Assembly: GCA_903869675.1 (NCBI GenBank)
Contig: CAIQAB010000029.1
Coordinates: 32,978 to 96,977, forward strand
DNA: 64,000 nucleotides
Direction: 5' to 3'
Origin: an uncultured Verrucomicrobiota bacterium
GTDB lineage: Bacteria > Verrucomicrobiota > Verrucomicrobiia > Opitutales > Opitutaceae
Part shown: positions 17,302 to 27,495 of the stretch, piece after piece
How the letters are laid out: every line of letters begins with the position of its first letter
How positions within the stretch are numbered: position 1 is the stretch's first letter
The notes under the pieces: model-generated
Databases searched by the model: none
Seen by the model: the letters and a program-made list of their open reading frames with translations, nothing else
Told to the model about the DNA's origin: nothing
Program-made: the position numbers and the translations under genes

Positions 17302-18144
17302 ATGATCGGCCCCGACAGTGAGCTCACTCCCGACCAGCCCTCGCTGCTGGCCCGCGCCCCCTGGTGGTTGGTTGCCCTCGCGCTGGCTGGCGTCCTGCTC
17401 GGCTGGCGCGTCTCGACGGACGATCTTTGGCGTGAAATTGCCGCCCGCCTCGCCTCCGGACTCGGCGTTACCCTACTCGTCACCGCCATAGCCTTTCCCC
17501 TCGCCCTCGCCCTCGGCCTGGCCTCTGCGCTCGCCTTGGTATCCCCTCATCCGGTGCGCCGCCAGGTCGCCACCCTTTACGTCCAGGTCGTGCGCGGCCT
17601 GCCCGTGCTTGTGCAGATTTTTATCGTAGCCTTCGTGCTGGTCCCGCTCGGGGTCGAGGTGGTCCGCGCCCTTGGCTCCCTGCTCGCACCCCTGCTCGGT
17701 GCGGAAAACCCCTTCGCCGGGCTGCGCGCCTCCGAGGTGCCCATGGTCACCCGGGTGGTGGCCGCGCTGGCCTTCGCCTACGGCGCTTTCGAGGCCGAGA
17801 CCTTGCGCGGCGGCCTCACCTCCCTCGCCCGCGGCCAGGCCGAGGCCGCCCGGGCGCTAGGGCTTTCGCGCGGGCAAGCCCTCCGTCACGTGCTCTTGCC
17901 CCAAACCTTCCGCCGCGTGCTGCCCACCCTCGGCAACGACCTGATCTGCCTGCTCAAGGACTCCGCCCTCGTCTCCGTGCTCGGCGTGCGCGACATCACC
18001 CAGGAGGCCCGCCTCTACCAAAGCGCCACCTTCCGCTACTCGGAGAGCCTCGTGCTGCTGGCGTTTTTCTACCTCTCCCTAACCCTGCTCGTCGCCCTCG
18101 CCGTGCGCGCCCTCGAACATCGCCTCCGCCGCCATGCCGCCTGA
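17302..18144 (+). CDS. Amino-acid ABC transporter permease (HisM/GlnP type)
   Basis: This 280-residue polytopic protein has the HisMQ-family N-terminal part 'GLGVTLLVTAIAFPLALALG' and 'VQVVRGLPVLVQIF'. The cytoplasmic EAA loop ('GQAEAARALGLSRGQALRHV') contacts the ATPase, and 'LKDSALVSVLGVRDI' follows. It starts 9 bases after the binding-protein gene and overlaps the ATPase gene by 11 bases. Only one permease gene is present, so it presumably acts as a homodimer. Confidence 0.92.
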   Translation: MIGPDSELTPDQPSLLARAPWWLVALALAGVLLGWRVSTDDLWREIAARLASGLGVTLLVTAIAFPLALALGLASALALVSPHPVRRQVATLYVQVVRGLPVLVQIFIVAFVLVPLGVEVVRALGSLLAPLLGAENPFAGLRASEVPMVTRVVAALAFAYGAFEAETLRGGLTSLARGQAEAARALGLSRGQALRHVLLPQTFRRVLPTLGNDLICLLKDSALVSVLGVRDITQEARLYQSATFRYSESLVLLAFFYLSLTLLVALAVRALEHRLRRHAA

Positions 18145-18886
18145 GACCGCTCCCGTTCTCGAGGCCCGTGGATTGGTCAAACGCTACGGCACCCTAGTAG
18201 CGCTCGACGGCGTCTCGCTCGCCATCCACCCAGGCCGCGTCACCGCCATCCTCGGCCCCAGCGGTTCAGGCAAATCCACCCTGCTGCGCTGCCTGAATTT
18301 TCTGGTGCGCCCCGAGGGCGGCGAGGTCCGGCTCGACGGCGTGTTCTCCGATCTCGACCAAGCCCGCGCCCTCGACGCCCACCGCGCGCGAGTCGGCATG
18401 GTTTTCCAGCAGTTCAACCTCTTCCCGCATCTACGCGTGCGGGAGAACGTAGCCCTCGCCCCCCGCGTAGTCCGCCGCCTCGGCCCCGCCGCCGCCAATA
18501 CCTTGGCCGAACGCCACCTCGCCCGTGTCGGGCTGGCGGATAAAGCAGACGCTTTCCCCGGAGAGCTCTCCGGCGGACAACAACAACGCGCTGCCATCGC
18601 CCGCGCTCTCGCGATGGAGCCCGCCGTCCTTCTCTGTGACGAACCTACCAGCGCACTTGACCCAGAACTGACCGGCGAAGTCCTGACCGTCCTTCGCCAA
18701 CTCGCCGCCGAGCGCGTGACCATGGTCGTGGTCACCCACGACGTCGCCTTCGCCCGCGCCGCCGCTCAGGAAGTCGTCTTCATGGATGCAGGCCGCATCG
18801 TGGAGCAGGGCCCGGCAGAGCAGGTGCTTGATGCCCCCGTCTCCGAGCGCGCCCGGCGTTTTTTTGGCCGCGAAGCCGTAAGTTGA
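18134..18886 (+). CDS. Amino-acid ABC transporter ATP-binding protein (GlnQ/HisP type)
   Basis: This 250-residue ATPase has Walker A 'GPSGSGKST', Q-loop 'VFQQFNLFPHL', signature 'LSGGQQQRAAIARAL', Walker B 'VLLCDEPTSALDPEL' and H-loop 'VVTHD'. The 'QQFNLFPHLRVRENV' segment is typical for polar amino-acid importers. It completes the three-gene uptake system with the upstream binding lipoprotein and permease. It is translationally overlapped with the permease gene. Confidence 0.93.
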   Translation: MPPETAPVLEARGLVKRYGTLVALDGVSLAIHPGRVTAILGPSGSGKSTLLRCLNFLVRPEGGEVRLDGVFSDLDQARALDAHRARVGMVFQQFNLFPHLRVRENVALAPRVVRRLGPAAANTLAERHLARVGLADKADAFPGELSGGQQQRAAIARALAMEPAVLLCDEPTSALDPELTGEVLTVLRQLAAERVTMVVVTHDVAFARAAAQEVVFMDAGRIVEQGPAEQVLDAPVSERARRFFGREAVS

Positions 18887-18917
18887 TTCCGCAGCCGAAC
18901 GCGACTCCCCTCCACCC

Positions 18918-19832
18918 GTGCCCGCGTCCCGCAGCCCCTGGCCCGATCCACACGCGCTCGCCCGCCAACGCGCCGAGGAGGGCGCCCGCCTGGTCCTGCG
19001 CGGGGTTTTTGCCAACCTCGCCCTTGCGGCGGCCAAGTTCGCTGGCGGTATATTCGGCCACACCTACGCCCTCATCGCCGACGGCATCGAGTCGTTACTC
19101 GACGTCTGCTCGTCCATCCTGGTGTGGGCCGGCTTCCGCTACGCCGCCCGCCCGCCAGACGAGGACCACCCCTACGGCCACGGGAAGGCCGAACCGCTCG
19201 CCTCCATAGCGGTGGCCCTCGTTATCTTTGTCGCCGCCGGTTGGATCGCGATCCACTCCGTCCACGAGATTCTGACTCCTCACCACGCACCGCATTGGGG
19301 CACCCTGCCCCTGCTCGCGGCGGTCGTAGCAATCAAGTGGGCACTCTCTAGGCGGCTCGCCCGTGCTGGCGCCACCAGCGGCGGCGTCGCCCTCGGGGCC
19401 GAGGCTTGGCACCACGCCACCGACGCACTGACGTCTGCGGCCGCCTTCGTGGGCATCACCGTGGCCGTGGTGGGCGGGCCTAGATATGTCGCGGCCGATG
19501 ACTGGGCCGCGCTGGCCGCGTGCGTGGTGATTGCTTTTAACGGTCTCGTGATCCTGCGCCGTGCACTCGGCGAAGTGATGGATACCGCCGCGTCGGAGCA
19601 AATCCATGTCGAGGTGCGCCGCCTCGCCGCGGTCGTGCCCGGCGTCCGCGGCATCGACAAGTGTCGCGTGCGCTGCAGCGGGCTGGCGCTGTTGGTGGAA
19701 ATCCAGATCGAGGTGGACCCGGCCATCAGCGTGCGCGAGGGGCACGACCTCGCCCATGCCGTGCAGGATGCACTTGTCGGGGCCGGCCTCGCCATCAGCC
19801 ACGTCGCCGTGCATGTCGAGCCTGCGCGCTGA
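18918..19832 (+). CDS. Cation diffusion facilitator family metal transporter
   Basis: This 304-residue protein starts at GTG. The membrane part has the CDF motifs 'ALIADGIESLLDV' (metal-site Asp), 'DEDHPYGHGKAEPLAS' and 'EAWHHATDALTSAAA' (His-x3-Asp). The C-terminal cytoplasmic domain (about 210-304) has the usual ferredoxin-like pattern 'VPGVRGIDKCRVR'. CDF proteins export Zn2+, Fe2+, Mn2+ or related ions in exchange for protons. Metal specificity cannot be read reliably. It follows the amino-acid transporter operon after 31 bases but is probably functionally separate. Confidence 0.9.
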   Translation: MPASRSPWPDPHALARQRAEEGARLVLRGVFANLALAAAKFAGGIFGHTYALIADGIESLLDVCSSILVWAGFRYAARPPDEDHPYGHGKAEPLASIAVALVIFVAAGWIAIHSVHEILTPHHAPHWGTLPLLAAVVAIKWALSRRLARAGATSGGVALGAEAWHHATDALTSAAAFVGITVAVVGGPRYVAADDWAALAACVVIAFNGLVILRRALGEVMDTAASEQIHVEVRRLAAVVPGVRGIDKCRVRCSGLALLVEIQIEVDPAISVREGHDLAHAVQDALVGAGLAISHVAVHVEPAR

Positions 19833-19868
19833 ACCACTCCGCCACCCGTCAATCAGTGGCACAAAGGG

Positions 19869-19907
19869 GGGTTTGGCGTTTACCCGTAGCCAAACCCGCT
19901 GTAGAAT
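19869..19907 (+). promoter_or_regulatory. Candidate pckG promoter overlapping an inverted repeat
   Basis: A 9-base perfect inverted repeat (GGGTTTGGC at 19869-19877, GCCAAACCC at 19889-19897) surrounds a possible -35 TTTACC (19879-19884). A possible -10 TAGAAT (19902-19907) follows at 17-base spacing. The first transcribed base would fall at about 19913-19914, that is at the ATG itself. A repressor site over the -35 is one reading. A terminator is unlikely because no T run follows. Confidence 0.4.
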
Positions 19908-19913
19908 AAACCC

Positions 19914-21743
19914 ATGATCTCCAACCGCGATCCCGGCACTCCGCTCACCGTCAACCGCCCGCTGCTCCGCTGGATCGAGAAAACCGCCGCACTCACCCAG
20001 CCCGCCGCCATCCACTGGGTCGACGGTAGCCAGGCGGAATACGACGCCCTCTGCGCCGGACTCGTGGCCGGCGGCACCTTCGTAAAGTTGAACGAACAGG
20101 CCTGGCCTGGCTGTTTTCTCGCCCGCTCCGACCCCTCGGACGTCGCCAGGGTCGAAGACCGCACCTTCATTTGCTCTCTCTCCAAGGACGCCGCCGGCCC
20201 CACCAACCACTGGGTCGAACCCTTTGAGATGCGCAAAAAACTCAAGGGCCTCTTCGCCGGCTGTATGCGCGGCCGGACGATGTATGTGCTGCCCTTCTCC
20301 ATGGGACCGGTCGGTTCCCCCCTGTCGCAACTCGGCATCCAGTTGACCGACTCGGCCTACGTCGTGGTGAACATGCGCATCATGGCCCGGATCGGGCTCC
20401 CCGTGCTGGCCGAGATAGACAAGGGGAAGAAGCGCGTCGTTCCCTGCATCCACTCGGTCGGCCTCCCCCTCGCCGACGGCACTAAGGACGTTCCCTGGCC
20501 CTGCAACCCCGAGAAATATATCGTCCACTTCCCCGAGACCCGCGAGATCTGGTCCTACGGCTCCGGCTACGGCGGCAATGCCCTCCTCGGCAAAAAGTGC
20601 TTCGCCCTACGCATCGCCTCCGCCATGGCCCGCGACGAAGGCTGGATGGCCGAGCACATGCTCATACTCGGGCTGCAAAACCCCGAGGGGCAAAAAACCT
20701 ACGTCGCCGCCGCCTTCCCCTCCGCCTGCGGCAAGACGAACTTCGCCATGCTGGTGCCCCCCCCGCCCCTCGCCGCCGAGGGTTGGAAAATCACCACGGT
20801 GGGTGATGACATAGCCTGGCTCCGCCCGGACGCCACCGGCCACCTGCGCGCCATCAACCCCGAAGCAGGCTTCTTCGGCGTAGCCCCCGGCACCTCGCTT
20901 AAAACCAATCCCAACGCCATGGCTGCACTGGCGAAAAACACTATTTTTACCAACTGTGCCCTCACCCCCGAAGGCGGCGTTTGGTGGGAAGGCATGACCG
21001 ACACGCCCCCTGCAACATGCACCGATTGGCAGGGTAAAATATGGACGCCCGAGATTGCCAAGACCACCGGGGCCAAAGCAGCCCAGCCAAACGCTCGTTT
21101 CACCGCCCCCGCTTCGCAGTGCCCCACTATCGACCCTGAGTGGGAAAACCCTGAAGGCGTGCCCATCGCAGCCATCATCTTCGGGGGCCGCCGCGCCACC
21201 ACTACCCCGCTCGTCTACCAGACCTTCAACTGGTCCGGCGGAGTCTACGCCGGCGCCACCATGGGCTCCGAAACCACCGCCGCTGCCGTCGGCGCGACCG
21301 GGCAGGTCCGCCGCGACCCCATGGCCATGCTGCCGTTTTGCGGTTACCACATGGCCGATTACTTCCGGCACTGGATCAAAATGCAGCGCGGGCTGGTCGA
21401 AACTCCGCGTATCTTTCACGTCAACTGGTTCCGCAAGGGCGCAGACGGCCGTTTCCTTTGGCCAGGCTACAGCGAAAACGTGCGCGTGCTGCGTTGGATC
21501 GTCGATCGCTGCCAGGGCCGCGCCCGCGCCCATGAAACGCCGCTAGGCTGGATGCCCAGCCATGAGGACATTGATTGGACCGGCCTCGCCTTCCCCCGCG
21601 AAACCTTCGAACAACTCACCGCCGTCGACCGCAATGCTTGGCGCAGAGAACTGATCAACCACGAAGAACTGTTCCTCGACCTGCACTCCCACCTGCCAAA
21701 AGAAATGATCTTCGAGCGCGAATTGCTAATCTGCCGCCTTTAA
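19914..21743 (+). CDS. pckG: Phosphoenolpyruvate carboxykinase (GTP)
   Basis: The 609-residue length is normal for the GTP-dependent class. Landmarks include the P-loop-like '[13 protein letters not shown]', metal and substrate loops such as '[13 protein letters not shown]', '[10 protein letters not shown]', and '[14 protein letters not shown]'. It converts oxaloacetate plus GTP to phosphoenolpyruvate, CO2 and GDP, the entry step of gluconeogenesis. Gluconeogenic output would also feed the glucose 6-phosphate needed by the inositol-phosphate synthase. It is monocistronic, with no ribosome binding site before the ATG. Confidence 0.97.
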   Translation: MISNRDPGTPLTVNRPLLRWIEKTAALTQPAAIHWVDGSQAEYDALCAGLVAGGTFVKLNEQAWPGCFLARSDPSDVARVEDRTFICSLSKDAAGPTNHWVEPFEMRKKLKGLFAGCMRGRTMYVLPFSMGPVGSPLSQLGIQLTDSAYVVVNMRIMARIGLPVLAEIDKGKKRVVPCIHSVGLPLADGTKDVPWPCNPEKYIVHFPETREIWSYGSGYGGNALLGKKCFALRIASAMARDEGWMAEHMLILGLQNPEGQKTYVAAAFPSACGKTNFAMLVPPPPLAAEGWKITTVGDDIAWLRPDATGHLRAINPEAGFFGVAPGTSLKTNPNAMAALAKNTIFTNCALTPEGGVWWEGMTDTPPATCTDWQGKIWTPEIAKTTGAKAAQPNARFTAPASQCPTIDPEWENPEGVPIAAIIFGGRRATTTPLVYQTFNWSGGVYAGATMGSETTAAAVGATGQVRRDPMAMLPFCGYHMADYFRHWIKMQRGLVETPRIFHVNWFRKGADGRFLWPGYSENVRVLRWIVDRCQGRARAHETPLGWMPSHEDIDWTGLAFPRETFEQLTAVDRNAWRRELINHEELFLDLHSHLPKEMIFERELLICRL

Positions 21744-21915
21744 ACTAGGCAGCACCCACACCCTCAATCGCTGAGCCGCAAGGTCCGCCGGAGCTAAAGA
21801 CAGGTTTAATCCTTGACCGCTCACTACGTAGTTAAAGATGCGGTTTATTTTAGGTAAACCAACTACATATGCTTGCTGATTTTAGGAGTTGTTATTAATA
21901 ATTTGCCATAAATAC

Positions 21916-24900
21916 GTGAAGAATATCCGTCAGGCTAATTTACCCGCTTACCTTCGGCACTCCGGCGCCGCGTCCGGCCTGCTCTTGACCATCGTCATCC
22001 CGAACGCCGCACTGCCTGCCCAAACTACATTTTCGGAAAGCTTCACCGGCAGCTCCGCCCCCGGTTGGGTCTTTGGCGCCAATACCGGGGATAATAAACC
22101 CTTCTTCACCGCCGCGACCGGCAACGGCGGCTACGATGGGTCCGGCAACGCTATCGGCGCCGCGATCGACCCCTCCGGCAATGGCTGGCTGCGCCTGAAC
22201 TCCAACACCGGGAACCAGTCGACCTAAGCTCTGCTGGACACCGAGATTTTCTCGGTCAATGCCCGCATGGAAATCGACATGGAATATGCCTTCTGGAACG
22301 GCAGCGGCGCCGATGGTATCACTTTTTTTCTCGTCGATGGCGCCAGAGACTCCGCGACCTTCAATCCCGGTGCCTACGGTGGTTCGATGGGTTACGCTCA
22401 ACGCAGCGGAGAAGCCGGCATGCCTGGCGGCTATCTAGGCTTTGCTCTAGATAACTACGGCAACTACTCGAATGGCAATGAAGGCCACGTCGGCGGCATC
22501 ACCAACGACGGCACGCTCTACCCCAACCGCATCTCCGTGCGCGGCCCGGAATCCAGCAACTACGCCTACATCGCCTCCAACTCCACCCCGCTCCCCGGGC
22601 AGATGGACTTCCCCAGCGCCACCACCCGCCCCGAGCAAACCGGCGCCGACTACCGGGCCTTAAGAATCATTTTCGACGCTAACAACCAGCTCACCGTCCA
22701 GATGAAATTCGGCGCGGGAAGCGCCTTCACCACCGCATTCACCACCGACCTGTCCGCTTACGAACGCCCCGATACCTTCAAAATCGGCTTCACCGGAGCC
22801 ACCGGCGGATCAACCGAACTCCACGAAATCCGCAACCTCACCCTCACCTCCACCCCTTGGTCCACCGGTTCCGGAGCCTACGAGTGGGACAACGGGGCCG
22901 GCACCACCAGTTGGGGCAGCCTCACGGGCGGCGAAGCCAACTCGAACTGGTATTCTACCGAGCCTACCGCCGACAATAAGACCCCCCTGCGCGACTCTGA
23001 CGTCCTTTTCGGCAACCGGCCGACCAACAACGGAGCCAATAACACCCAGCCAGTCACCTTGGGCAACAACGTTGAGGTCCGCAACATGACCTTCGATACC
23101 GGCATCAACTACAACATCGGCACCGTCGGCGACGGCCGCCTAATCACCTTCGGCGACACCGCCTTGGCCGGCCTCCCCTCGATTAACGTTAACGATTACA
23201 ACGGCGTCTACGGCCGGCATAAAATCAACACCGACCTCTCCATCGTTGAGAACATCGCAGTCCGGAACTACTCCTACTCCACTCTCTGCATCAACGGCGC
23301 CATCAGCCTGGGCACCAACACCCTCACCACCTCCGGCTTCGGCGCCACCAATCTAAACGGGGTGATCACCGGCTCCGGTCCCATCATCGTCAACGGCGCT
23401 ACCTTCGATCCTTCCATCGGCGCCGGCATCGTCACCATCGCCGGCGACAACGCCGCGACCTACACCGGCGCGATCACGGTCAACAACGGCCAACTCGTTG
23501 TCCTCGCCAACAACGCCCTCGGTAATACCGGCTCGACCACCACAGTGAATTCCGGTGGCACCCTCACCTTCCGCGGAGGCATCAGCTCGATTGAGAATGT
23601 CACCATCGCCGGCGGCGGGACCACCCTCGGCCGCGGCGAATCCGCCGGTGCTATCTACAACGATGGCGGCAACAGCACCCTGTCCGGCAACGTCACCCTC
23701 GGCGCAGACTCCGCCGTAGGCTCCCGTGCCGGCAATCTCACCCTTTCCGGCACAATTTCCGACGGTGCCTCCGACTTCTCCCTAACAAAGATCAACGACG
23801 GAGCAGTCACCCTTTCCGGCACCAACACTTACTCCGGTGCAACCGGCATTTCAGGCGGCGCCCTGCGCATCACCACGGCCGGCGCACTGTCCTCAAATAG
23901 CAATCTTCAGTTCGATGGCGGCGTCATGGAAATCGCCGGGGACCTGAACGGCGGCACCACCGGAGATTTCTCCCATAATCTGGGAACCACCGCCGGCGCC
24001 CTCCAATGGATCGGCGACGGCGGCTTCTCCGCTTCCGGAGCCAACCGAACCGTGCGCTTGAACAACGGCACCGGCAACGTCACCTGGGCCTTCACCACCA
24101 ACTTCGTCGGCGACGGCCACGCCCTGCTTTTAGGCTCCGACTACGCTGACTCGACGCTCACCTTCGCCAACACCCTCTCCCTGAACGGAGCGCAACGCGA
24201 GATCTGCGTGGCTAACGGCTCATCGGCCGTCGATGGCAACCTTTCCGGCCGAATCCGTGGCGGCAATAACGGCACCGGCACCGGAGGACTCATCAAAACC
24301 GGCGCCGGCACCTTGGAGCTGTCCTACACCGGCGCCGGCGCAAACGACTACTCGGGGGACACCGAAATCCAAGGCGGCGCCCTCCGCGTCACCACCGTGG
24401 ACAGCCTCTCCGCAAATTCGAATATCCAGCTCCACGGTGGCGTTCTCGAAATCGGAACTGACCTGAACGGGGGCACCAGCGGTGACTACTCCCCCACCCT
24501 CGGCACCGCCGCCGGCAATCTGCAGTGGACCGGCTCCGGCGGCTTCTCTGCCGCCTCCGCTGCCCGCACCATTAGCCTTAACGGCGGCGCCGTCCTCACT
24601 TGGGGCACCACCAGCAATTTCGTGACTTCGTCCAGCTCGCTGATTTTCGGCGCCACCGGAGCGGACAGCACCGTGACGCTCGCCAACGCCCTCTCCCTTG
24701 GCGCCAGCGGCACCCGCACCATCCAGACCGTTGAGGGCACCAGCTCCGCCGTCGCCTCCGGCACGCTTTCCGGAGTGGTTTCCGGCGCAGCCACCCTCGC
24801 CGTCGAAGGCAACGGCCGCCTCGACCTCACCGCCAACAACACCCACACCGGCGCAGTTACCGTCACAGGCGCGGAACTCCGCCTGTCCGGCGCCTCGGGT

Positions 24901-26376
24901 GACCTGGCACAAGCCTCCGGCTTCAACGTCCGCCTCGGCGGAACCCTAACCTTGGACAACACCAGCGGCTCCGCAGACCGCATCGGCGCCGGCGGCGTCA
25001 CCCTCGCCGGTGCTAGCCTGAACTTTTTAGGCCAGACCGGTAATATCGACACCGCTGATACGATCGGCGTTCTCACCTTGACCGGCACCTCCGCCACCGG
25101 CGGCACCTCCGGCAGCGCCAATACCATCAATCTGGCTCGCGGCGATGCCACCGGGTCCGCGACCCTCACGGCCGCATCCCTCACCCGTAACCCCGGCACG
25201 ACGGTCAATTTCACCAATCCCGCCGGCACCCTCGGGACCATCGGCGATAATCCCCGCCTCGTGCTCACCGCCGCCCCCGCGCTGGATGACGGCATTCTCG
25301 CCTACGCCACTGTCAACGGAACCGACTTCGCCACTTACACATCAGTCAACGGCGTGAACCCCGATGGCCTCAGCGCCTACGCCAGCTACGACACGGGCGC
25401 CCAGACCGGTTGGACCATCACGACCGACAACGCCGCCCCAACCGCCGACCAGACGCTGGCCGGCTCTCGCACCATCAATTCCCTCAAACTTGCCGCAGGC
25501 ATCGACGTATCCCAGGCCGGCTTCACCCTCACCCTCCAGTCCGGCGGCATGCTCAGCACCGGCGGCACCGCCACGACCATCTCCGGCGGCTCGTTCACCA
25601 CCGGTAGCGCTGCCGATCTCGTAGTTCACGCCTACAACACAGCCGATACCACCGTCTCTTCAATCGTGACTGGCTCCGGCGGCTTGGTGAAATCCGGCAC
25701 CGGCAGCCTGACCCTCTCCGGCACCTCGGCCAACACCTTCACCGGAGCCACCCGCCTAAACGAAGGCGCCCTCGTTCTCGGCAAGTCCGATGGGATCACC
25801 GCCATCGCTGGCGACGGCAATACCTCCACCACCGACCTCTTCATCGGGGACGGTCGCGGCGTCGACACCCTACGCCTCGGCGCAAACGAGCAAATCGCCA
25901 ACGACGCCAACCTGGTTCTCCAAGGCGGCGCCATCGGCAACGACGCCAACAAAGCCGTGCTCGACCTAAACGGCACCAGCGCGATCAACGGCACCGCCCG
26001 CGCTGAGTCCTTCCGCTCCCTCCGCATCGAGGGCAACTCCGTGGTCGATTTCACCGGTGGCACCGTCTGCGCCCCAACCTTCCTCTACCTCGACATCCTC
26101 GACGTCGCGAGCGACGCCCTTCTAACCGTGGGCAACTGGATTGAATTTACCGACTTCCTGCTGGTGAATAAACTGAACTTCGACTCAACCGACATGCCTC
26201 GTATCGTCTTCGACGGTTACGGCGGCAGCGCTAACTGGAAGGAATACGACAGCTCTTTCTACCAGATCGTGCCCTACGCGCCCGTGCCCGAACCGTCCAC
26301 CTACGGCGTCCTCGCCGTCGGCGGACTCACCGCTTTCGCCGTCCACCGCCGCCGCCAAAAACGCTCCGCGGCCTGA
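21916..26376 (+). pseudogene. Lectin-like / autotransporter-beta-repeat PEP-CTERM surface protein, broken by an in-frame TAA
   Basis: One frame runs from a signal peptide (GTG at 21916, 'GLLLTIVIPNAALPAQT') to a C-terminal sorting signal ('PVPEPSTYGVLAVGG', ending 'HRRRQKRSAA'). It is interrupted once, by TAA at 22225-22227. Both sides of the stop read as one L-type-lectin-like domain ('GNGWLRLNSNTG' before, 'ALLDTEIFSVNARMEIDMEY' after). A long array of PATR-type beta-strand repeats follows ('GLIKTGAGTLELSYTGAG'). A TAC or TAT to TAA change explains the break. An internal ATG at 22267 could start a product lacking the signal peptide. A recent mutation or sequencing error is more likely than programmed readthrough. 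Intact, it would be an extracellular, exosortase-processed protein of about 1486 residues. Confidence 0.8.
23857..24894 (+). repeat. Tandem duplication inside the beta-repeat protein (two units of about 519 bases)
   Basis: Unit 1 (23857-24375) and unit 2 (24376-24894) encode about 173 residues each and align along their length. Examples are GALRITTAGALSSNSNLQFD against GALRVTTVDSLSANSNIQLH, and DLNGGTTGDFSHNLGTTAG against DLNGGTSGDYSPTLGTAAG. The copies have diverged, so this is an old in-frame duplication. Confidence 0.75.
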
Positions 26377-26402
26377 ACCAATCCGCTGGATCGAACGTAA
26401 AA

Positions 26403-26828
26403 TCAGCGGGCGGTTATCGGCGCGCCCGAACCACCGAGATTCTTCTCGATCTGATAAAAAATCTGCCGGGACAGCGCCTTATCGCCAGCCACATTCACCC
26501 GGATAGAGAGTTCGCTCTGGCGACTGTTGATCTCTTTGATCCTGACCGTGACTTTGGCGTCCTTCGGGGTCCGCCCCACCAGCAAGGCGTCATAATTATT
26601 CCGCTGGTTCTTGATTTCGAAATAACCCAGCTGACGGAACGCCTCGCTCGTCGCCTTGGACGTGGCGCGGGCATCCGCATTCATCAACATCTGGAACTCA
26701 CCCGAGATATAAACCGCCTGCATTTCCCCGGTCTCATCCAGCGGCACGGTGCTACAACCGTTGAAAAAAGCGGCGGTCGCGCAGACCCCGGAGACAATGA
26801 CGAAGCGGGAAAAAAAGTTGGCTCGCAT
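26403..26828 (-). CDS. Small lipoprotein of unknown function (DUF3568-like)
   Basis: A 141-residue protein from the ATG that puts a lipoprotein signal first ('[17 protein letters not shown]', lipobox FNGC). The mature part is a compact alpha/beta domain with '[20 protein letters not shown]' and '[20 protein letters not shown]'. It resembles small DUF3568-type lipoproteins, though this is from memory only. An upstream in-frame extension overlaps the divergent purE gene and is not used. It is probably anchored in the inner or outer membrane facing the periplasm. Confidence 0.7.
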   Translation of the reverse strand: MRANFFSRFVIVSGVCATAAFFNGCSTVPLDETGEMQAVYISGEFQMLMNADARATSKATSEAFRQLGYFEIKNQRNNYDALLVGRTPKDAKVTVRIKEINSRQSELSIRVNVAGDKALSRQIFYQIEKNLGGSGAPITAR

Positions 26829-26956
26829 GCTGCCGTAAGCTCTGCGCCTGCACCTCCCGCCCGTCAACGTCACAGCCGCCACGTTTTCATTTTCTCCCCC
26901 ATCCGACGGTTTTTGTGCTTTTTGCACCGCGCTCTCCCGTCCCATCCTGTCCCCCT

Positions 26957-27442
26957 ATGTCGAAACCACTCGTCGGCTTGATCATGGGCAGCACCTCCGA
27001 CTGGGAAACCCTCCAACACGCCGCCGCCATCCTCGAGCGCCTGGGCGTGCCCTTTGAAAAAGACGTCGTCAGCGCCCACCGCACGCCGGACAAAATGGCC
27101 GATTACGCCCGCGCCGCCGAAGGCCGCGGACTCCGCGTGATCATCGCCGGCGCCGGCGGCGCCGCCCACCTGCCTGGCATGACCGCCGCCTTCACCCCCC
27201 TGCCCGTCCTTGGCGTGCCGGTCGAAAGCCACAGCCTGAAGGGCCAAGACAGCCTGCTCTCCATCGTCCAAATGCCCGGCGGCGTGCCGGTCGCCACCTT
27301 CGCCATCGGCAAACCCGGCGCCATCAACGCCGCCCTTTTCGCCGCCGCGATCCTCTCCGCTGATCACCCGCCCATCCGCACCGCCTGGCATGCTTTCCGC
27401 GCCGAGCAAACGACCGCCGTGCTCGCCGCCAAACTACCCTGA
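26957..27442 (+). CDS. purE: 5-(carboxyamino)imidazole ribonucleotide mutase
   Basis: This 161-residue protein has the PurE N-terminus '[17 protein letters not shown]', the active-site '[11 protein letters not shown]' and the central '[15 protein letters not shown]'. The length is typical of class I PurE. It isomerises N5-CAIR to CAIR in purine synthesis and works with PurK, whose gene follows 53 bases downstream. The ATG fits the family N-terminus. Confidence 0.97.
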   Translation: MSKPLVGLIMGSTSDWETLQHAAAILERLGVPFEKDVVSAHRTPDKMADYARAAEGRGLRVIIAGAGGAAHLPGMTAAFTPLPVLGVPVESHSLKGQDSLLSIVQMPGGVPVATFAIGKPGAINAALFAAAILSADHPPIRTAWHAFRAEQTTAVLAAKLP

Positions 27443-27495
27443 GCCGGGCCGGTTTCCGATTTCAGCTTTTCCGTTTTTAGCTTTCCACTTTTCCG

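Noticed and set aside
19095..20528. 477-codon minus-strand frame over the CDF and pckG genes
   Set aside because: Both overlapped plus-strand genes have clear family motifs; the antisense translation has none.
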